A stretch of DNA of 64,000 nt from BOG-1184 sp049514575. GTDB taxonomy: Bacteria; Fibrobacterota; Chitinivibrionia; Chitinivibrionales; Chitinispirillaceae. Under the pieces are notes generated by a model. The model made no database searches and was not told the DNA's origin. It saw only the letters and a program-made list of their open reading frames with translations. The translations under genes and the position numbers were made by a program. Positions 52,187 to 60,630 of this stretch are shown piece after piece (position 1 is the first letter of the stretch; each line of letters begins with the position of its first letter). The DNA is taken from assembly GCA_049514575.1 (NCBI GenBank), contig JBEKUX010000007.1, positions 1-64,000 on the forward strand, in the 5' to 3' direction.

Positions 52187-52268
52187 GATGATAGTACGGT
52201 AACTGGTTTTCGTAATGCCTCCCTTGTTTATAGTGATCGACTTAAATTTTTATTTTATGGATAAGCTC

Positions 52269-53816
52269 TTACTTCCCATGATGATAATTTCCTGAATAAT
52301 AGGTCAGTACAATCTTCTGTTCCGTTCTTATGAAATTGCCGCTGAAGTTATCGATTATGTCCGGGTCTCTGTTATCGTAATAGACCACGTGTTCGAATCC
52401 TATACCGAGATTGCGGTAAAACCTGACCTCAATTCCGGGGTTTATCATAAAAAACCTATTATTACTTTTAGCGAAACCGTCCCGTGCATTGCCGACATAG
52501 GTATGCGTCAGGAAAAAAGAGCCTTTAAACGTCGCCCGCACCCGGTCGCAGAGATCAAGGGCGCTCTCCACCTTTGCTTCCATTCCGCCGACCAGATCAT
52601 AATCTTTTGTCGTATCGGAATAGGGCCCGATCCGGGTGGTATTTCCGCCGAACGGCACGGCAGCGGCATGGAGATCGACGCGAAACTCGGAATTCGATGG
52701 AAGTTGCATTCTGGAGATCACGCCCGGACCAAACCCGATGGTGCTCAGTTCGAAATAGGTATCATCATAATAATCCCAGTGTTGGAATGCGCCGGCGAGA
52801 ATGTCAAGCCCTCCGGTATGCGCGTTTTTTCCATAGAGAAGACCGTACCCGGTTGCTATGTTGAGTACCGGTTTTCCTTCCTCAAAATTGAGTTCGGCCC
52901 GAGCTTTGAAAAAATCGTACGGTTTCCGGGTTTGATCTTCGAATGGATCACCATAATTCAGATCAACATCAATAATCCCGCTTACGTCTCCGGTCCCAAA
53001 TTGCGCACCTCTGTTTTCCACATATGTTCCGGAAGACAATCTAATGTCAATCGGTTCTTTCTGATACACCTCTTTAGTGGTCACCCTGGAAGTTTTTCCC
53101 TGCAGAAGCCGGTTTATCGCGCGTACAGGGTCAATAAGCCCGGCGCCGATTTCGCGAACCACTCTTTCGGTCCCGGTTGCACGGTCATCAAGGATATCGG
53201 AGCTTAAACGGTAGGTGACTTCGCCTATAAAGACGCCGCTGATCGTGGTGTTGATCAGGTCTTCCCGCTCCGGCTTTCCGTTTTCCCCGAAAATCTTCCA
53301 CATATAGCTGCCGAAAAAGGTGATGGGCAGCGCTTCGTACAGGTTGTATCCGTTCGAACGGGCGGCATTGTAATAAAGGTTGCCGGAAATAGGGTGAAAT
53401 AAAAAATTGTTGCCGAAAGGATCGTGGTCCCAAATCCAGCCCGGCCCCCACGGCCAGCCGGCCCGAAGGTTGTTCCCCCACGAGTTTAAACTTACTCTCA
53501 CATAATCGTAGTTGAGGACATACCGGTCAAACCGATTGATCACGGCATTGATCCCGACGACATCGACAAGAGGTATCCATAAAGGATATTTCTTGTTGAA
53601 TTTTAAATCGTCACCCGCAAGGCTTTTATATCTGTTGTAAGAAGAAAGATCATTGCCCAAACCGGACGCTGTATCCGCAAATGTCCCCTGCTGCCGCCCT
53701 GCCGAATTCTGACTGGTTACCGTACGGGACGATTCGGTTCCGCCCCCAATCGTATCCTGGGCCTGGACCGAAGTAAAAACAAACACTATCAAAAGAAAAC
53801 GTATGCTTTTCACCAT
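52269..53816 (-). CDS. DUF3943 outer membrane protein
   Basis: This 515-residue protein has a signal peptide (ending SVQAQ) and the DUF3943 core: WIPLVDVVGINAVINRFDR, NLRAGWPWGPGWIWDHDPF, NNFLFHPISGNLYYNAARS and ITFFGSYMWKIFGE. The C-terminal half alternates hydrophobic and polar residues as in a beta-barrel. It heads an operon with two PAP2 genes 20-30 bases after a sigma-54-like promoter. DUF3943 proteins have no established function. Confidence 0.85.
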   Translation of the reverse strand: MVKSIRFLLIVFVFTSVQAQDTIGGGTESSRTVTSQNSAGRQQGTFADTASGLGNDLSSYNRYKSLAGDDLKFNKKYPLWIPLVDVVGINAVINRFDRYVLNYDYVRVSLNSWGNNLRAGWPWGPGWIWDHDPFGNNFLFHPISGNLYYNAARSNGYNLYEALPITFFGSYMWKIFGENGKPEREDLINTTISGVFIGEVTYRLSSDILDDRATGTERVVREIGAGLIDPVRAINRLLQGKTSRVTTKEVYQKEPIDIRLSSGTYVENRGAQFGTGDVSGIIDVDLNYGDPFEDQTRKPYDFFKARAELNFEEGKPVLNIATGYGLLYGKNAHTGGLDILAGAFQHWDYYDDTYFELSTIGFGPGVISRMQLPSNSEFRVDLHAAAVPFGGNTTRIGPYSDTTKDYDLVGGMEAKVESALDLCDRVRATFKGSFFLTHTYVGNARDGFAKSNNRFFMINPGIEVRFYRNLGIGFEHVVYYDNRDPDIIDNFSGNFIRTEQKIVLTYYSGNYHHGK

Positions 53817-53845
53817 CTTTAATTCCTTTCTGCATCCATATAGCT

Positions 53846-53862
53846 AACAAATATCGTGCCGA
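53846..53862 (-). promoter_or_regulatory. Sigma-54-like promoter for DUF3943-PAP2 operon
   Basis: The minus strand reads TCGGCACGATATTTGTT: GG, ten bases, GT. It is a copy of the element at 45090-45107 and stands about 32 bases before ATG 53816. Confidence 0.5.
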
Positions 53863-53917
53863 TATTAAATTTACCAATAAAAGTAGAATAATAAGCGGTT
53901 TCAACTGTTTATTTCTT

Positions 53918-53952
53918 TCCCGCTTACGCAATTTGTTTTTGCGGTTTCGGGA
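53918..53952. promoter_or_regulatory. Candidate activator-binding dyad (UAS), copy 2
   Basis: This 35-bp imperfect dyad (TCCCGCTTACGCAA ... TTTGCGGTTTCGGGA) differs from copy 1 at 45161-45195 only in its central bases. It is flanked by divergent sigma-54-type promoters at 53846-53862 and 54042-54059. Confidence 0.6.
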
Positions 53953-54041
53953 ATGGTTTGCAATGGCTTTCTTTGCCTGTTAGCATCGTTTCGTTTCCGG
54001 ATGGTTTATCATTTTGCAGAAGGACATTCTTTTAAATAGCC

Positions 54042-54059
54042 TTGGCATAATTATTGCGA
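54042..54059 (+). promoter_or_regulatory. Sigma-54-type promoter for MetA-type barrel protein
   Basis: TTGGCATAATTATTGCGA has GG, ten bases, GC, and lies 38 bases before ATG 54095. Confidence 0.75.
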
Positions 54060-54094
54060 AACCAAGTACAGACGAGGAATAATAAGGGTACCTT

Positions 54095-54838
54095 ATGAAA
54101 TTACCTTTTCAAAAAAAATGGTCGCTTTTCGCTGTTTTATTAGCCGGAACATCTCCAATTTCAGCCGGCCCTCCTTTTCAAACCGACGACCCGGAACCCG
54201 TATCGCAGTACCACGGTGAAATTTATTTCGCATCGCAGATTACGAAATCCGTGGCCGGAGTTTCCGGAACAGCGCCCCATGGCGAGCTCAACTATGGAAT
54301 ACTCCCTGAAACGCAACTGCATTTGATCGTCCCCATTATGGTAAATTCCCCGTCAACCGGGAACGTCGCCTTCGGGGTCGGAGACATCGAATTCGGCGTG
54401 AAGTATCGGTTTATAGAGGAAGATAGCACGTTTCCGCAGGTAGGAACATTCCCTCACGTTGAATATCCTCTCGGCAATGCTTCCCATGGCTTTGGCGCCG
54501 GTTACTGGCAGGTTTTCCTTCCCTTATGGGTGCAGAAAAGCTGGGGACCTTGGACAACCTATGGCGGAGGAGGTTATTGGTTCCATTTAAAAAAAGAGGT
54601 CGATAATTCGTGGTTTTTCGGATGGGAACTCCAGCGTGAATTATCAAAAACGATAACGCCGGGCGCGGAAATTTTCATCAACACTGCGGCGCCGAAAACC
54701 GAAGTGGCCTTTGATGCCGGTTTTACACTAACGGTTAACAAGACGGACCATCTGCTTGCCTCGATCGGAACTGATATTACCGGTAGCAACAGACTTTTGG
54801 CATATGCGGCCTATTTATTAACCTTCGGGTCGGATTGA
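54095..54838 (+). CDS. Outer membrane beta-barrel of the phenol-degradation MetA (transporter) type
   Basis: This 247-residue protein has a signal peptide (ending PISAG) and the family pattern PPFQTDDPEPVSQYHGEIYF, ELNYGILPETQLHLIVP and GVGDIEFGVKYRFI. Alternating strands run to the end. Proteins of this type are annotated as putative porins; the substrate is unknown. It is monocistronic. Confidence 0.72.
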   Translation: MKLPFQKKWSLFAVLLAGTSPISAGPPFQTDDPEPVSQYHGEIYFASQITKSVAGVSGTAPHGELNYGILPETQLHLIVPIMVNSPSTGNVAFGVGDIEFGVKYRFIEEDSTFPQVGTFPHVEYPLGNASHGFGAGYWQVFLPLWVQKSWGPWTTYGGGGYWFHLKKEVDNSWFFGWELQRELSKTITPGAEIFINTAAPKTEVAFDAGFTLTVNKTDHLLASIGTDITGSNRLLAYAAYLLTFGSD

Positions 54839-54856
54839 CCTTTTGTGTTTTATTTT

Positions 54857-54873
54857 TTGGCACGTATATTGCG
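54857..54873 (+). promoter_or_regulatory. Sigma-54-type promoter for DUF2934 gene
   Basis: TTGGCACGTATATTGCG is a near-perfect match to the -24/-12 consensus (GG, ten bases, GC). ATG 55011 is 140 bases on, so the leader is long and includes the hairpin at 54902-54922. Confidence 0.75.
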
Positions 54874-54901
54874 CGTCTGTATAAAAGAAAACAATGAACT
54901 C

Positions 54902-54922
54902 CCCCGAAGCAGAGCTTCGAGG
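54902..54922. repeat. Hairpin of intergenic repeat family B in the DUF2934 leader
   Basis: CCCCGAAGC, three bases, GCTTCGAGG form an eight of nine pair stem. The preceding bases CAATGAACT match the start of the larger element at 62988-63184, so this may be a minimal copy of the same family. Confidence 0.45.
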
Positions 54923-55010
54923 AATTTGACACAGAGATTAAAGAAGCATAACAAACCCGTTTGGGAGAAATTTCATGCACTATAACCATCAACCACAAAA
55001 GGAGGGTTTC

Positions 55011-55217
55011 ATGACAACATCAACTGTACCGAAAGACAGGATCGCCGAAAGGGCATACGAGATTTTCAAATCCCGGGGCGGAAAATCCGGAAGAGACCTC
55101 GATGACTGGCTTCAGGCTGAAAAAGAGCTCGCACGGTCTGAAATGACGGGCTCAACGATCCCGTTTCAGACGAAGAAAAACAGGAACACAAACAGTAATC
55201 TGAAATTCGGCTCCTGA
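55011..55217 (+). CDS. DUF2934 domain protein
   Basis: This 68-residue protein shows the family core RIAERAYEIFKSRGGKSG followed by DDWLQAEKELA. The start at 55011 is fixed by AAAAGGAGGGTTTC. DUF2934 proteins are small, often stress-related and of unknown function. It is the only gene after its sigma-54 promoter; a hairpin follows. Confidence 0.85.
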   Translation: MTTSTVPKDRIAERAYEIFKSRGGKSGRDLDDWLQAEKELARSEMTGSTIPFQTKKNRNTNSNLKFGS

Positions 55218-55268
55218 AAAGCAAAGAGTTCGACTGCTCTGTGAGGGAGGAGAGGTGGGGCTGAAGAA

Positions 55269-55294
55269 GGCCCCGATCCATGAGGATCGGGGCC
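55269..55294. terminator. Strong hairpin between convergent genes (likely terminator)
   Basis: An 11-bp perfect GC-rich stem (GGCCCCGATCC/GGATCGGGGCC, four-base loop) lies 52 bases after the DUF2934 stop and 41 bases beyond the metallophosphoesterase stop. There is no T-run on the plus strand; the minus strand has TTCTTC after it. It probably terminates transcription from both sides. Confidence 0.6.
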
Positions 55295-55335
55295 GATTAC
55301 TGTCCATGACTATACAGCAAATACGTTAGCCGTTT

Positions 55336-56184
55336 TTACCTGCCGACCAGAAGCCTTGCCCCGCACCAATTGCCTTCCCCGCACATTTTATCCGATTTGC
55401 GTACGGTCGTTTGAACATCATAGGGAACTCTCCGCCACTCGATGGTCCGTGCAGCATCATCCAGGAGCAGGTAGCAGGCGCGGTTGTCGCCATCACGCGG
55501 CTGGCCCACTGAACCGATATTGACTATATATTTCTTTGACCGTTCGAACTCGAACCGGCACTCGATGTCCGAAGGATATTTGCAGGTCAGGTCATCGGCG
55601 ATCACGCAGGGCAGATGGGTATGTCCGTAAAAAGCCAGTCCCTCGAATGCGCCGAACTGCTGGGCGACCCGTTCAGGTTTCCAACCACTGACGAACCGAT
55701 CCGGAAGAAGGTACTCGAAAATGGGGTCTAACGGCGTGGCATGAACGCAGAGCAATCTGCTTTCCTGATGCCGGTCAGGAAGATTTTCAATGAATTTCCA
55801 TCGGGCATCTTTCGCGTGTTCCATGAGAAGGCATTGCGGCGTTTCTCCTTCATGGCCGCACGTATAGAAATGCGGTTCGAAAATATCGGTCTCTTTTTTC
55901 TCAGGATGTTTCTGCGGGTCCATTATTTCCTTCGTGAGGTAGATGACCTCAGCGGCTATCGGATTAAAACCAAGCGGTTTGTGGATCAATGCATGGTCGT
56001 GATTGCCCATAAGGGTAATTTTCGCCTTTTCCATAACCAAATCAATACATGCTTCCGGGTCCGGCCCGTAGCCGACAATATCTCCCAGGCAGAGTATCTC
56101 CTCGACATCATGCTGTTCGATGTCTTTCAGTACCGCGCATAGCGCCTCGATGTTTCCATGTATGTCGCTTATAAATGCTCTCAC
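55336..56184 (-). CDS. Metallophosphoesterase (YfcE/PrpE-like)
   Basis: This 282-residue protein shows calcineurin-like motifs FISDIHGNIEA, CLGDIVGYGPDPE, MGNHDHAL, VHATP and GHTHLPC. It starts at GTG 56184, where AAAGGACAG is well placed; a TTG at 56220 gives a longer frame. Such enzymes hydrolyse phosphodiesters or phosphoproteins. It is the third gene of a response regulator-ferritin-like operon. Confidence 0.88.
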   Translation of the reverse strand: MRAFISDIHGNIEALCAVLKDIEQHDVEEILCLGDIVGYGPDPEACIDLVMEKAKITLMGNHDHALIHKPLGFNPIAAEVIYLTKEIMDPQKHPEKKETDIFEPHFYTCGHEGETPQCLLMEHAKDARWKFIENLPDRHQESRLLCVHATPLDPIFEYLLPDRFVSGWKPERVAQQFGAFEGLAFYGHTHLPCVIADDLTCKYPSDIECRFEFERSKKYIVNIGSVGQPRDGDNRACYLLLDDAARTIEWRRVPYDVQTTVRKSDKMCGEGNWCGARLLVGR

Positions 56185-56216
56185 CGCGCTGTCCTTTCCT
56201 GTGTCGATTTCAAAGG

Positions 56217-56711
56217 TCAATATTCATCCATGTGGCGCCACTCGGCGTTTTCGAGCCACTCTCCGGGATGGTGCTGGAATTCCATGAGCGAGGAGATAAA
56301 ACTTTCGTGGGCCTTTTCCTGGTCGATGATCAGTTTCAGCATTACTTGCTTTCCGATGTCCGTGACCTTCGGGAGCGATTCTTCGTAAAGTGCAACGCTT
56401 TTTTTCTCGAAAAGTAATGCCTGGTCATAGGCCTGTTCGTAGTTGATGGGCGGGAGAAATTTCTGGTCCGAGAAATGGTCGGCAATCTGCTTGAATACGT
56501 CTTTGGCCCTGCTCACCACCGTCTCACGCGGCAGTGTCGGCGCTTCGCCCTTCTTCTGCCATGCATCGAACAGTTCATAGTGACTTTTTTCCTGGGCCGC
56601 CATGAATGCGAATATGCCCTTCAATTCCCTGATCTCTGTTTTATGAGCAAGAACCGAGTACAGTTCCATTCCCTGCGTTTCAATCTCCTTGGCAAAATTA
56701 AGGAAATCCAT
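56217..56711 (-). CDS. Ferritin-like (rubrerythrin-type) di-iron protein 1
   Basis: This 164-residue four-helix protein has E-x2-H type iron motifs (AAQEKSHYELF, DQEKAHESFI) and additional Glu in AKEIETQGMELY and LLFEKKSVALYEE. No rubredoxin domain is present. It likely handles peroxide or iron. It lies between the response regulator and the phosphoesterase. Confidence 0.85.
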   Translation of the reverse strand: MDFLNFAKEIETQGMELYSVLAHKTEIRELKGIFAFMAAQEKSHYELFDAWQKKGEAPTLPRETVVSRAKDVFKQIADHFSDQKFLPPINYEQAYDQALLFEKKSVALYEESLPKVTDIGKQVMLKLIIDQEKAHESFISSLMEFQHHPGEWLENAEWRHMDEY

Positions 56712-56726
56712 TGCTTCTCCCCTTTT

Positions 56727-57101
56727 TCAGGTAAACGAAACCCCGAGTGATTGAAGCACCTCTTTGACCTTCTGAGGAGAAACCGGTTTCTCCAGATAAA
56801 AATCCGCGCCGAGCTGACTGACCTTTTCCCAAGTGCCGTTTCCTCCGTACGCGGTGACCACGAGCACACGGCAGTCGCTTTGAATTCTTTTAGCCTCCCT
56901 GATCACCTCAAACCCTTCTTTTGTTTCAGCACCGGTAAGCCGCAGATCGGCAATGACCGCAGTATATGACTTGAACTGGAGGAGATTCAGGGCTTCTGCG
57001 AATGTTTGTGCTGTGTCGACAGTAATTGATGGCCCGCTCAGTACCTTTTTAAAGGCAAAGAGTATCGCTTCCTCGTCATCTACAATCAGGATTCTTTCCA
57101 T
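56727..57101 (-). CDS. Single-domain response regulator
   Basis: This 124-residue receiver domain (MERILIVDDEEAIL) has phospho-acceptor Asp52 (ADLRLTG), Thr/Ser in VVTAYGG and Lys in YLEKPVS. It has no output domain, so it may relay phosphate. The start at 57101 has AAAAGGAAA upstream. A sigma-54 promoter lies about 48 bases upstream. A histidine kinase is not adjacent. Confidence 0.9.
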   Translation of the reverse strand: MERILIVDDEEAILFAFKKVLSGPSITVDTAQTFAEALNLLQFKSYTAVIADLRLTGAETKEGFEVIREAKRIQSDCRVLVVTAYGGNGTWEKVSQLGADFYLEKPVSPQKVKEVLQSLGVSFT

Positions 57102-57146
57102 TTTTTTTCCTTTTTCTAAGCGTTTCTTTCCTGGCACATATATTCA

Positions 57147-57164
57147 TCGCAATGATCATGCCTG
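57147..57164 (-). promoter_or_regulatory. Sigma-54-type promoter for response regulator-ferritin operon
   Basis: The minus strand reads CAGGCATGATCATTGCGA: GG, ten bases, GC. It is about 48 bases before ATG 57101 and divergent from the promoter at 57345-57361. The 300-bp gap holds no gene. Confidence 0.7.
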
Positions 57165-57344
57165 AAATGAAAAATAAAAAAAATATACTATTTTGCCAAT
57201 AAGAGACTGAATATCGGCATTCTTTGCTGTTCAAACTTAATTTGCCGAAAAAAAACCTTCTCTCTTATGCGAATGATTTTCTTAATAATGGGAACCACTT
57301 CAATGCAGCGGAAAAGATTATTGTACTTCAATCCTTTTGATGGT

Positions 57345-57361
57345 ATGGCATAGCCCTTGCT
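57345..57361 (+). promoter_or_regulatory. Sigma-54-type promoter for ferritin-like-oxidoreductase operon
   Basis: TATGGCATAGCCCTTGCT has GG, ten bases, GC, and lies about 42 bases before ATG 57402. Confidence 0.75.
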
Positions 57362-57401
57362 GATTATTCATGATATGTTTTTATCGGAAAGAGAGGTTCT
57401 T

Positions 57402-57974
57402 ATGGTAACAACAATGACGCAACGGTCTTCAGCGGCAGAGCAGGAAACATCGGAAACGACATGGCCCGGAGTTCATGAACTACTTCCATCTGCCGAGGAG
57501 AACACCTATTTCAAAGATTATCTGCAGTTCGCTGTTCGCCGGAGTATGAGAGCAGCTGAATCCTACGAAAACGCGTCGCGCATGCCCATCGGAGTAGGGA
57601 TACGATCCTTCTTCCACGATATGGCCGAACTCAAGCGTTATGAAACCGAACGTCTGCGGCAGTATTATCATGAAGAATCCATTGTCTTTTCCGGATTCAA
57701 TGATCGTTCTAATGGTGATTCATTGGTTTCGTATCTGATGGATCTGGAAATGAAACCCGTCGGATGCGTGATCGATGCCTGCCGTTTTGCATTAAAGAAC
57801 GAAATCAATGATCTCCATATCTATATACGTTTAGCGGAACGGGAAGAGGACGAGACCACAAAAGAACTGTTTCTCTTCCTGATACAACAGCAGAAGACGC
57901 ACGTCCTGTTTGTGCAAAATCAGATATCGTTCCTTGAGTTTGAAGCTGTAGGAATGAGTATGCCCTCTTTATAA
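57402..57974 (+). CDS. Ferritin-like di-iron protein 2
   Basis: This 190-residue helical protein has Glu-rich helices (RRSMRAAESYENASRM, ELKRYETERLRQYYHEE, EINDLHIYIRLAEREED) and Q-x2-H (LIQQQKTHVLF). It is ferritin- or rubrerythrin-like, without a rubredoxin domain. The start at 57402 has AGAGAGG upstream and lies downstream of the promoter; the frame's first ATG at 57357 overlaps the -12 element. It is 32 bases before the oxidoreductase genes. Confidence 0.72.
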   Translation: MVTTMTQRSSAAEQETSETTWPGVHELLPSAEENTYFKDYLQFAVRRSMRAAESYENASRMPIGVGIRSFFHDMAELKRYETERLRQYYHEESIVFSGFNDRSNGDSLVSYLMDLEMKPVGCVIDACRFALKNEINDLHIYIRLAEREEDETTKELFLFLIQQQKTHVLFVQNQISFLEFEAVGMSMPSL

Positions 57975-58006
57975 GCAGCCGGCGAACCACGGCGGAAAAG
58001 GTAAAA

Positions 58007-59749
58007 GTGGATTTGACCATAAGGATTGCAGGTGAAGCAGGCCAGGGAATGCAGACCATAGGAAATGTTATCTGCAGAATCTGCAGGGACAACGGTGTGT
58101 CCCTGTTCTCACACCAGGATTACATGTCGCGAATCCGCGGCGGCAACAACTTCTTCCAAATCCGGCTTTCCGGTTCGCCGGTGCTTGCGCCGCGGGAAAA
58201 GGCGGACATCCTTCTCGCCTTAAACAGGACAAGCGTCGAGCTTCACCGGCCGTCGCTCACCGACAAGGGCATGATCATTCTGGACAGAATGAAATACGGG
58301 ATCACCCTTGATGATAACCGATTTTTCGATGTTCCGCTGTACTCGCTGGCAGGGCAGGCCGGCGGCAGTGAATTGTTCGTCAATTCGGTCGCCTGCGGCG
58401 CTCTGGCTGGTATTCTACGGTTTGATTTCAAAATATTGGAAGAGATGCTGGACCGCCAGTTCGGCCGGAAAGGCGCTGAAATCATTGAAAAAAATATCGC
58501 CGCTGCCAGGGCAGGATATGCGGCGGCTATTGATCGGTTTTCATCCGATGTCTTTAAAGCAGAAACCAGCGGTCGTAACCGGTCTGATTTACTCATTAAT
58601 GGCAACCAGAGCATTGCACTCGGCGCCATTCAGGCCGGGTGCAAATTTTATTCCGGCTACCCGATGACCCCGTCGACTGAGATCATGGAAAACGTCGCGC
58701 ATTTCGCAGGAAAATATAACATCGTGGTCGAACAGGCCGAAGATGAAATGGCGGCGATCAACATGTGCATGGGTGCATCGTTCGCCGGCGTGCGCGTAAT
58801 GACCGCGACATCGGGCGGGGGGTTCGCGCTCATGACCGAAGGGGTGAGTCTCGCCGCCATGACCGAAACGCCGCTTGTGGTCGTGGTCGCCCAGCGGCCG
58901 GCGCCTGCAACCGGATTTCCCACCCGCACCGAACAGGCTGACCTGGACTTTGTGATCCACGGCGGCCACGGCGAGTTTGCCAAGGCGGTGTTTGCTCCGG
59001 GGACCGCTGAGGAGGCATTCAAACTCACGGTCAAAGCTTTCGACCTTGCCGAAATGTTTCAGATCCCGGTTATTATCATGACCGACCAGTACCTTGCCGA
59101 TTCCTGCCGCAACGTTGAAGCCGAAATGTTCCGTAGCGGGCCGAACACCCGTTATATTCTTTCCAGACAGAACGTCCGGGATTACAAACGATATGTACTG
59201 ACCGCAACCGGAATATCTCCGCGGGCCGTGCCGTCGTGGATAAACGACCCGGTCTATGCCGACAGCGACGAGCACGACGAAACCGGCCATATCACCGAGG
59301 ACGCAAAAACCAGGACCGCCATGGTTGACAAGAGGTTTTCAAGAAAGATGTCAGGTTTACAACATGATCTCGTGCCGCCCACTGCAGCCAATCTCAACGG
59401 CGCGGCAACGATACTGATAGGCTTTGGATCTACCTATGGAGTGATGAAAGAGGTTTCAGATGGCAGTAAAGACATAAAAGTCGGCTTCGTGCATCTGTCG
59501 CAGGTATGGCCGTTCCCTTCGGAACAGGTAACGGCACTGCTTGAAAACCGGGTGGGCGTAAAAATCATATCAATCGAAAATAATGCAGGAGGCCAGTTGA
59601 AAAAACTGCTTCGAAGGGAAACAGGAATTTGCGCGGACGGTTCGATCATCCGCTACGACGGCCGGCCTTTTACGGTGGATGGGGTCATGGAACAATTGCA
59701 TAAAAAAGGGACAACTCATGCTTCCCAAAGATCTTCGCAGCAACGATGA
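58007..59749 (+). CDS. korA: 2-oxoacid:acceptor oxidoreductase, fused gamma-alpha subunit
   Basis: This 580-residue protein has an N-terminal gamma domain (RIAGEAGQGMQTIGNVICR, QDYMSRIRGGNNFFQIRLS) and an alpha domain from about residue 195 (ALGAIQAGCKFYSGYPMTPS, EQAEDEMAAINMCMGASFAG, ATSGGGFALM). Together with the beta subunit it oxidises a 2-oxoacid, probably 2-oxoglutarate, to acyl-CoA and reduces ferredoxin. The GTG start follows GGAAAAGG. No ferredoxin subunit is adjacent. Confidence 0.88.
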   Translation: MDLTIRIAGEAGQGMQTIGNVICRICRDNGVSLFSHQDYMSRIRGGNNFFQIRLSGSPVLAPREKADILLALNRTSVELHRPSLTDKGMIILDRMKYGITLDDNRFFDVPLYSLAGQAGGSELFVNSVACGALAGILRFDFKILEEMLDRQFGRKGAEIIEKNIAAARAGYAAAIDRFSSDVFKAETSGRNRSDLLINGNQSIALGAIQAGCKFYSGYPMTPSTEIMENVAHFAGKYNIVVEQAEDEMAAINMCMGASFAGVRVMTATSGGGFALMTEGVSLAAMTETPLVVVVAQRPAPATGFPTRTEQADLDFVIHGGHGEFAKAVFAPGTAEEAFKLTVKAFDLAEMFQIPVIIMTDQYLADSCRNVEAEMFRSGPNTRYILSRQNVRDYKRYVLTATGISPRAVPSWINDPVYADSDEHDETGHITEDAKTRTAMVDKRFSRKMSGLQHDLVPPTAANLNGAATILIGFGSTYGVMKEVSDGSKDIKVGFVHLSQVWPFPSEQVTALLENRVGVKIISIENNAGGQLKKLLRRETGICADGSIIRYDGRPFTVDGVMEQLHKKGTTHASQRSSQQR

Positions 59750-60572
59750 AATCGCCTGGTGCCCAGGGTGCGGCGACCATGGAATCCTCACGGCAGTGAC
59801 AAAAGCGATAACGCTCCTGGAAAAGGACCCGAAGGACATTCTGCTTGTGTCCGGTATCGGCCAGGCGGCAAAACTGCCCCACTATGTCCGGTGCAACTGC
59901 TTCAACGGACTTCACGGCCGTGCTTTACCTGCCGCGGCAGGCGCGAAAATAGCCAACCGGGCGCTTACGGTGATCGTGACCACCGGCGACGGCGACTGTT
60001 ACGGCGAGGGCGGCAACCATTTTATGCACAACATACGCAGGAACCTCGACATTACCGTTGTCGTCCACGACAACCAGATTTATGGATTGACAAAAGGCCA
60101 GGCTTCGCCGACCACACCGCAGGGGTACGTGACGAAGGTGCAGACCGAAGGCGTGGTGCTCGAACCGGTCCGGCCGCTGGAGATCGCCATTGCGCTCGGA
60201 TGCGGGTTTGTCGCGCGCGGTTTTTCAGGCGCTCCTGACCAGCTCGCCGCGCTCATCGTGCAGGGCGTTCATCACAAAGGGTTCGCCCTGATCGACGTCC
60301 TGCAGCCGTGCGTTACGTATAACCGGCTGAACACCTTTGCGTGGTACCGCGACCGGGTTTATACCATTGACGCAGCATCCTACAACCCGGCAGATAAATC
60401 GGCCGCATATGAAAAAGCAGCCGAATGGGGTGAGAAAATCCCGCTCGGAATCATTTATAAAAATGAGAAACCCACCTATGAGGAAAAAACAGGCCTGAAC
60501 GCCATTCCGCCCTTGGTTGAGCACTCAATTGAAGAAATCTCCATTCAACCGCTTCTTTCGGAATTCTTATAA
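59718..60572 (+). CDS. korB: 2-oxoacid:acceptor oxidoreductase, beta subunit (TPP-binding)
   Basis: This 284-residue protein has the thiamine diphosphate site GDGDCYGEGGNHFMHNIRR and the following DNQIYGLTKGQASPTT, plus CPGCGDHG near the N terminus and FIDVLQPCVTYN-like DVLQPCVTYN. It overlaps korA by 32 bases; start ATG 59718 is preceded by AAAAAAGGGAC. The substrate could be 2-oxoglutarate, pyruvate or a branched 2-oxoacid. Confidence 0.9.
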   Translation: MLPKDLRSNDEIAWCPGCGDHGILTAVTKAITLLEKDPKDILLVSGIGQAAKLPHYVRCNCFNGLHGRALPAAAGAKIANRALTVIVTTGDGDCYGEGGNHFMHNIRRNLDITVVVHDNQIYGLTKGQASPTTPQGYVTKVQTEGVVLEPVRPLEIAIALGCGFVARGFSGAPDQLAALIVQGVHHKGFALIDVLQPCVTYNRLNTFAWYRDRVYTIDAASYNPADKSAAYEKAAEWGEKIPLGIIYKNEKPTYEEKTGLNAIPPLVEHSIEEISIQPLLSEFL

Positions 60573-60630
60573 CCCCTGATATAAAAAATATTTGATTAAG
60601 ACTTTATGTAGAGTGGGTAACGTTATCACC

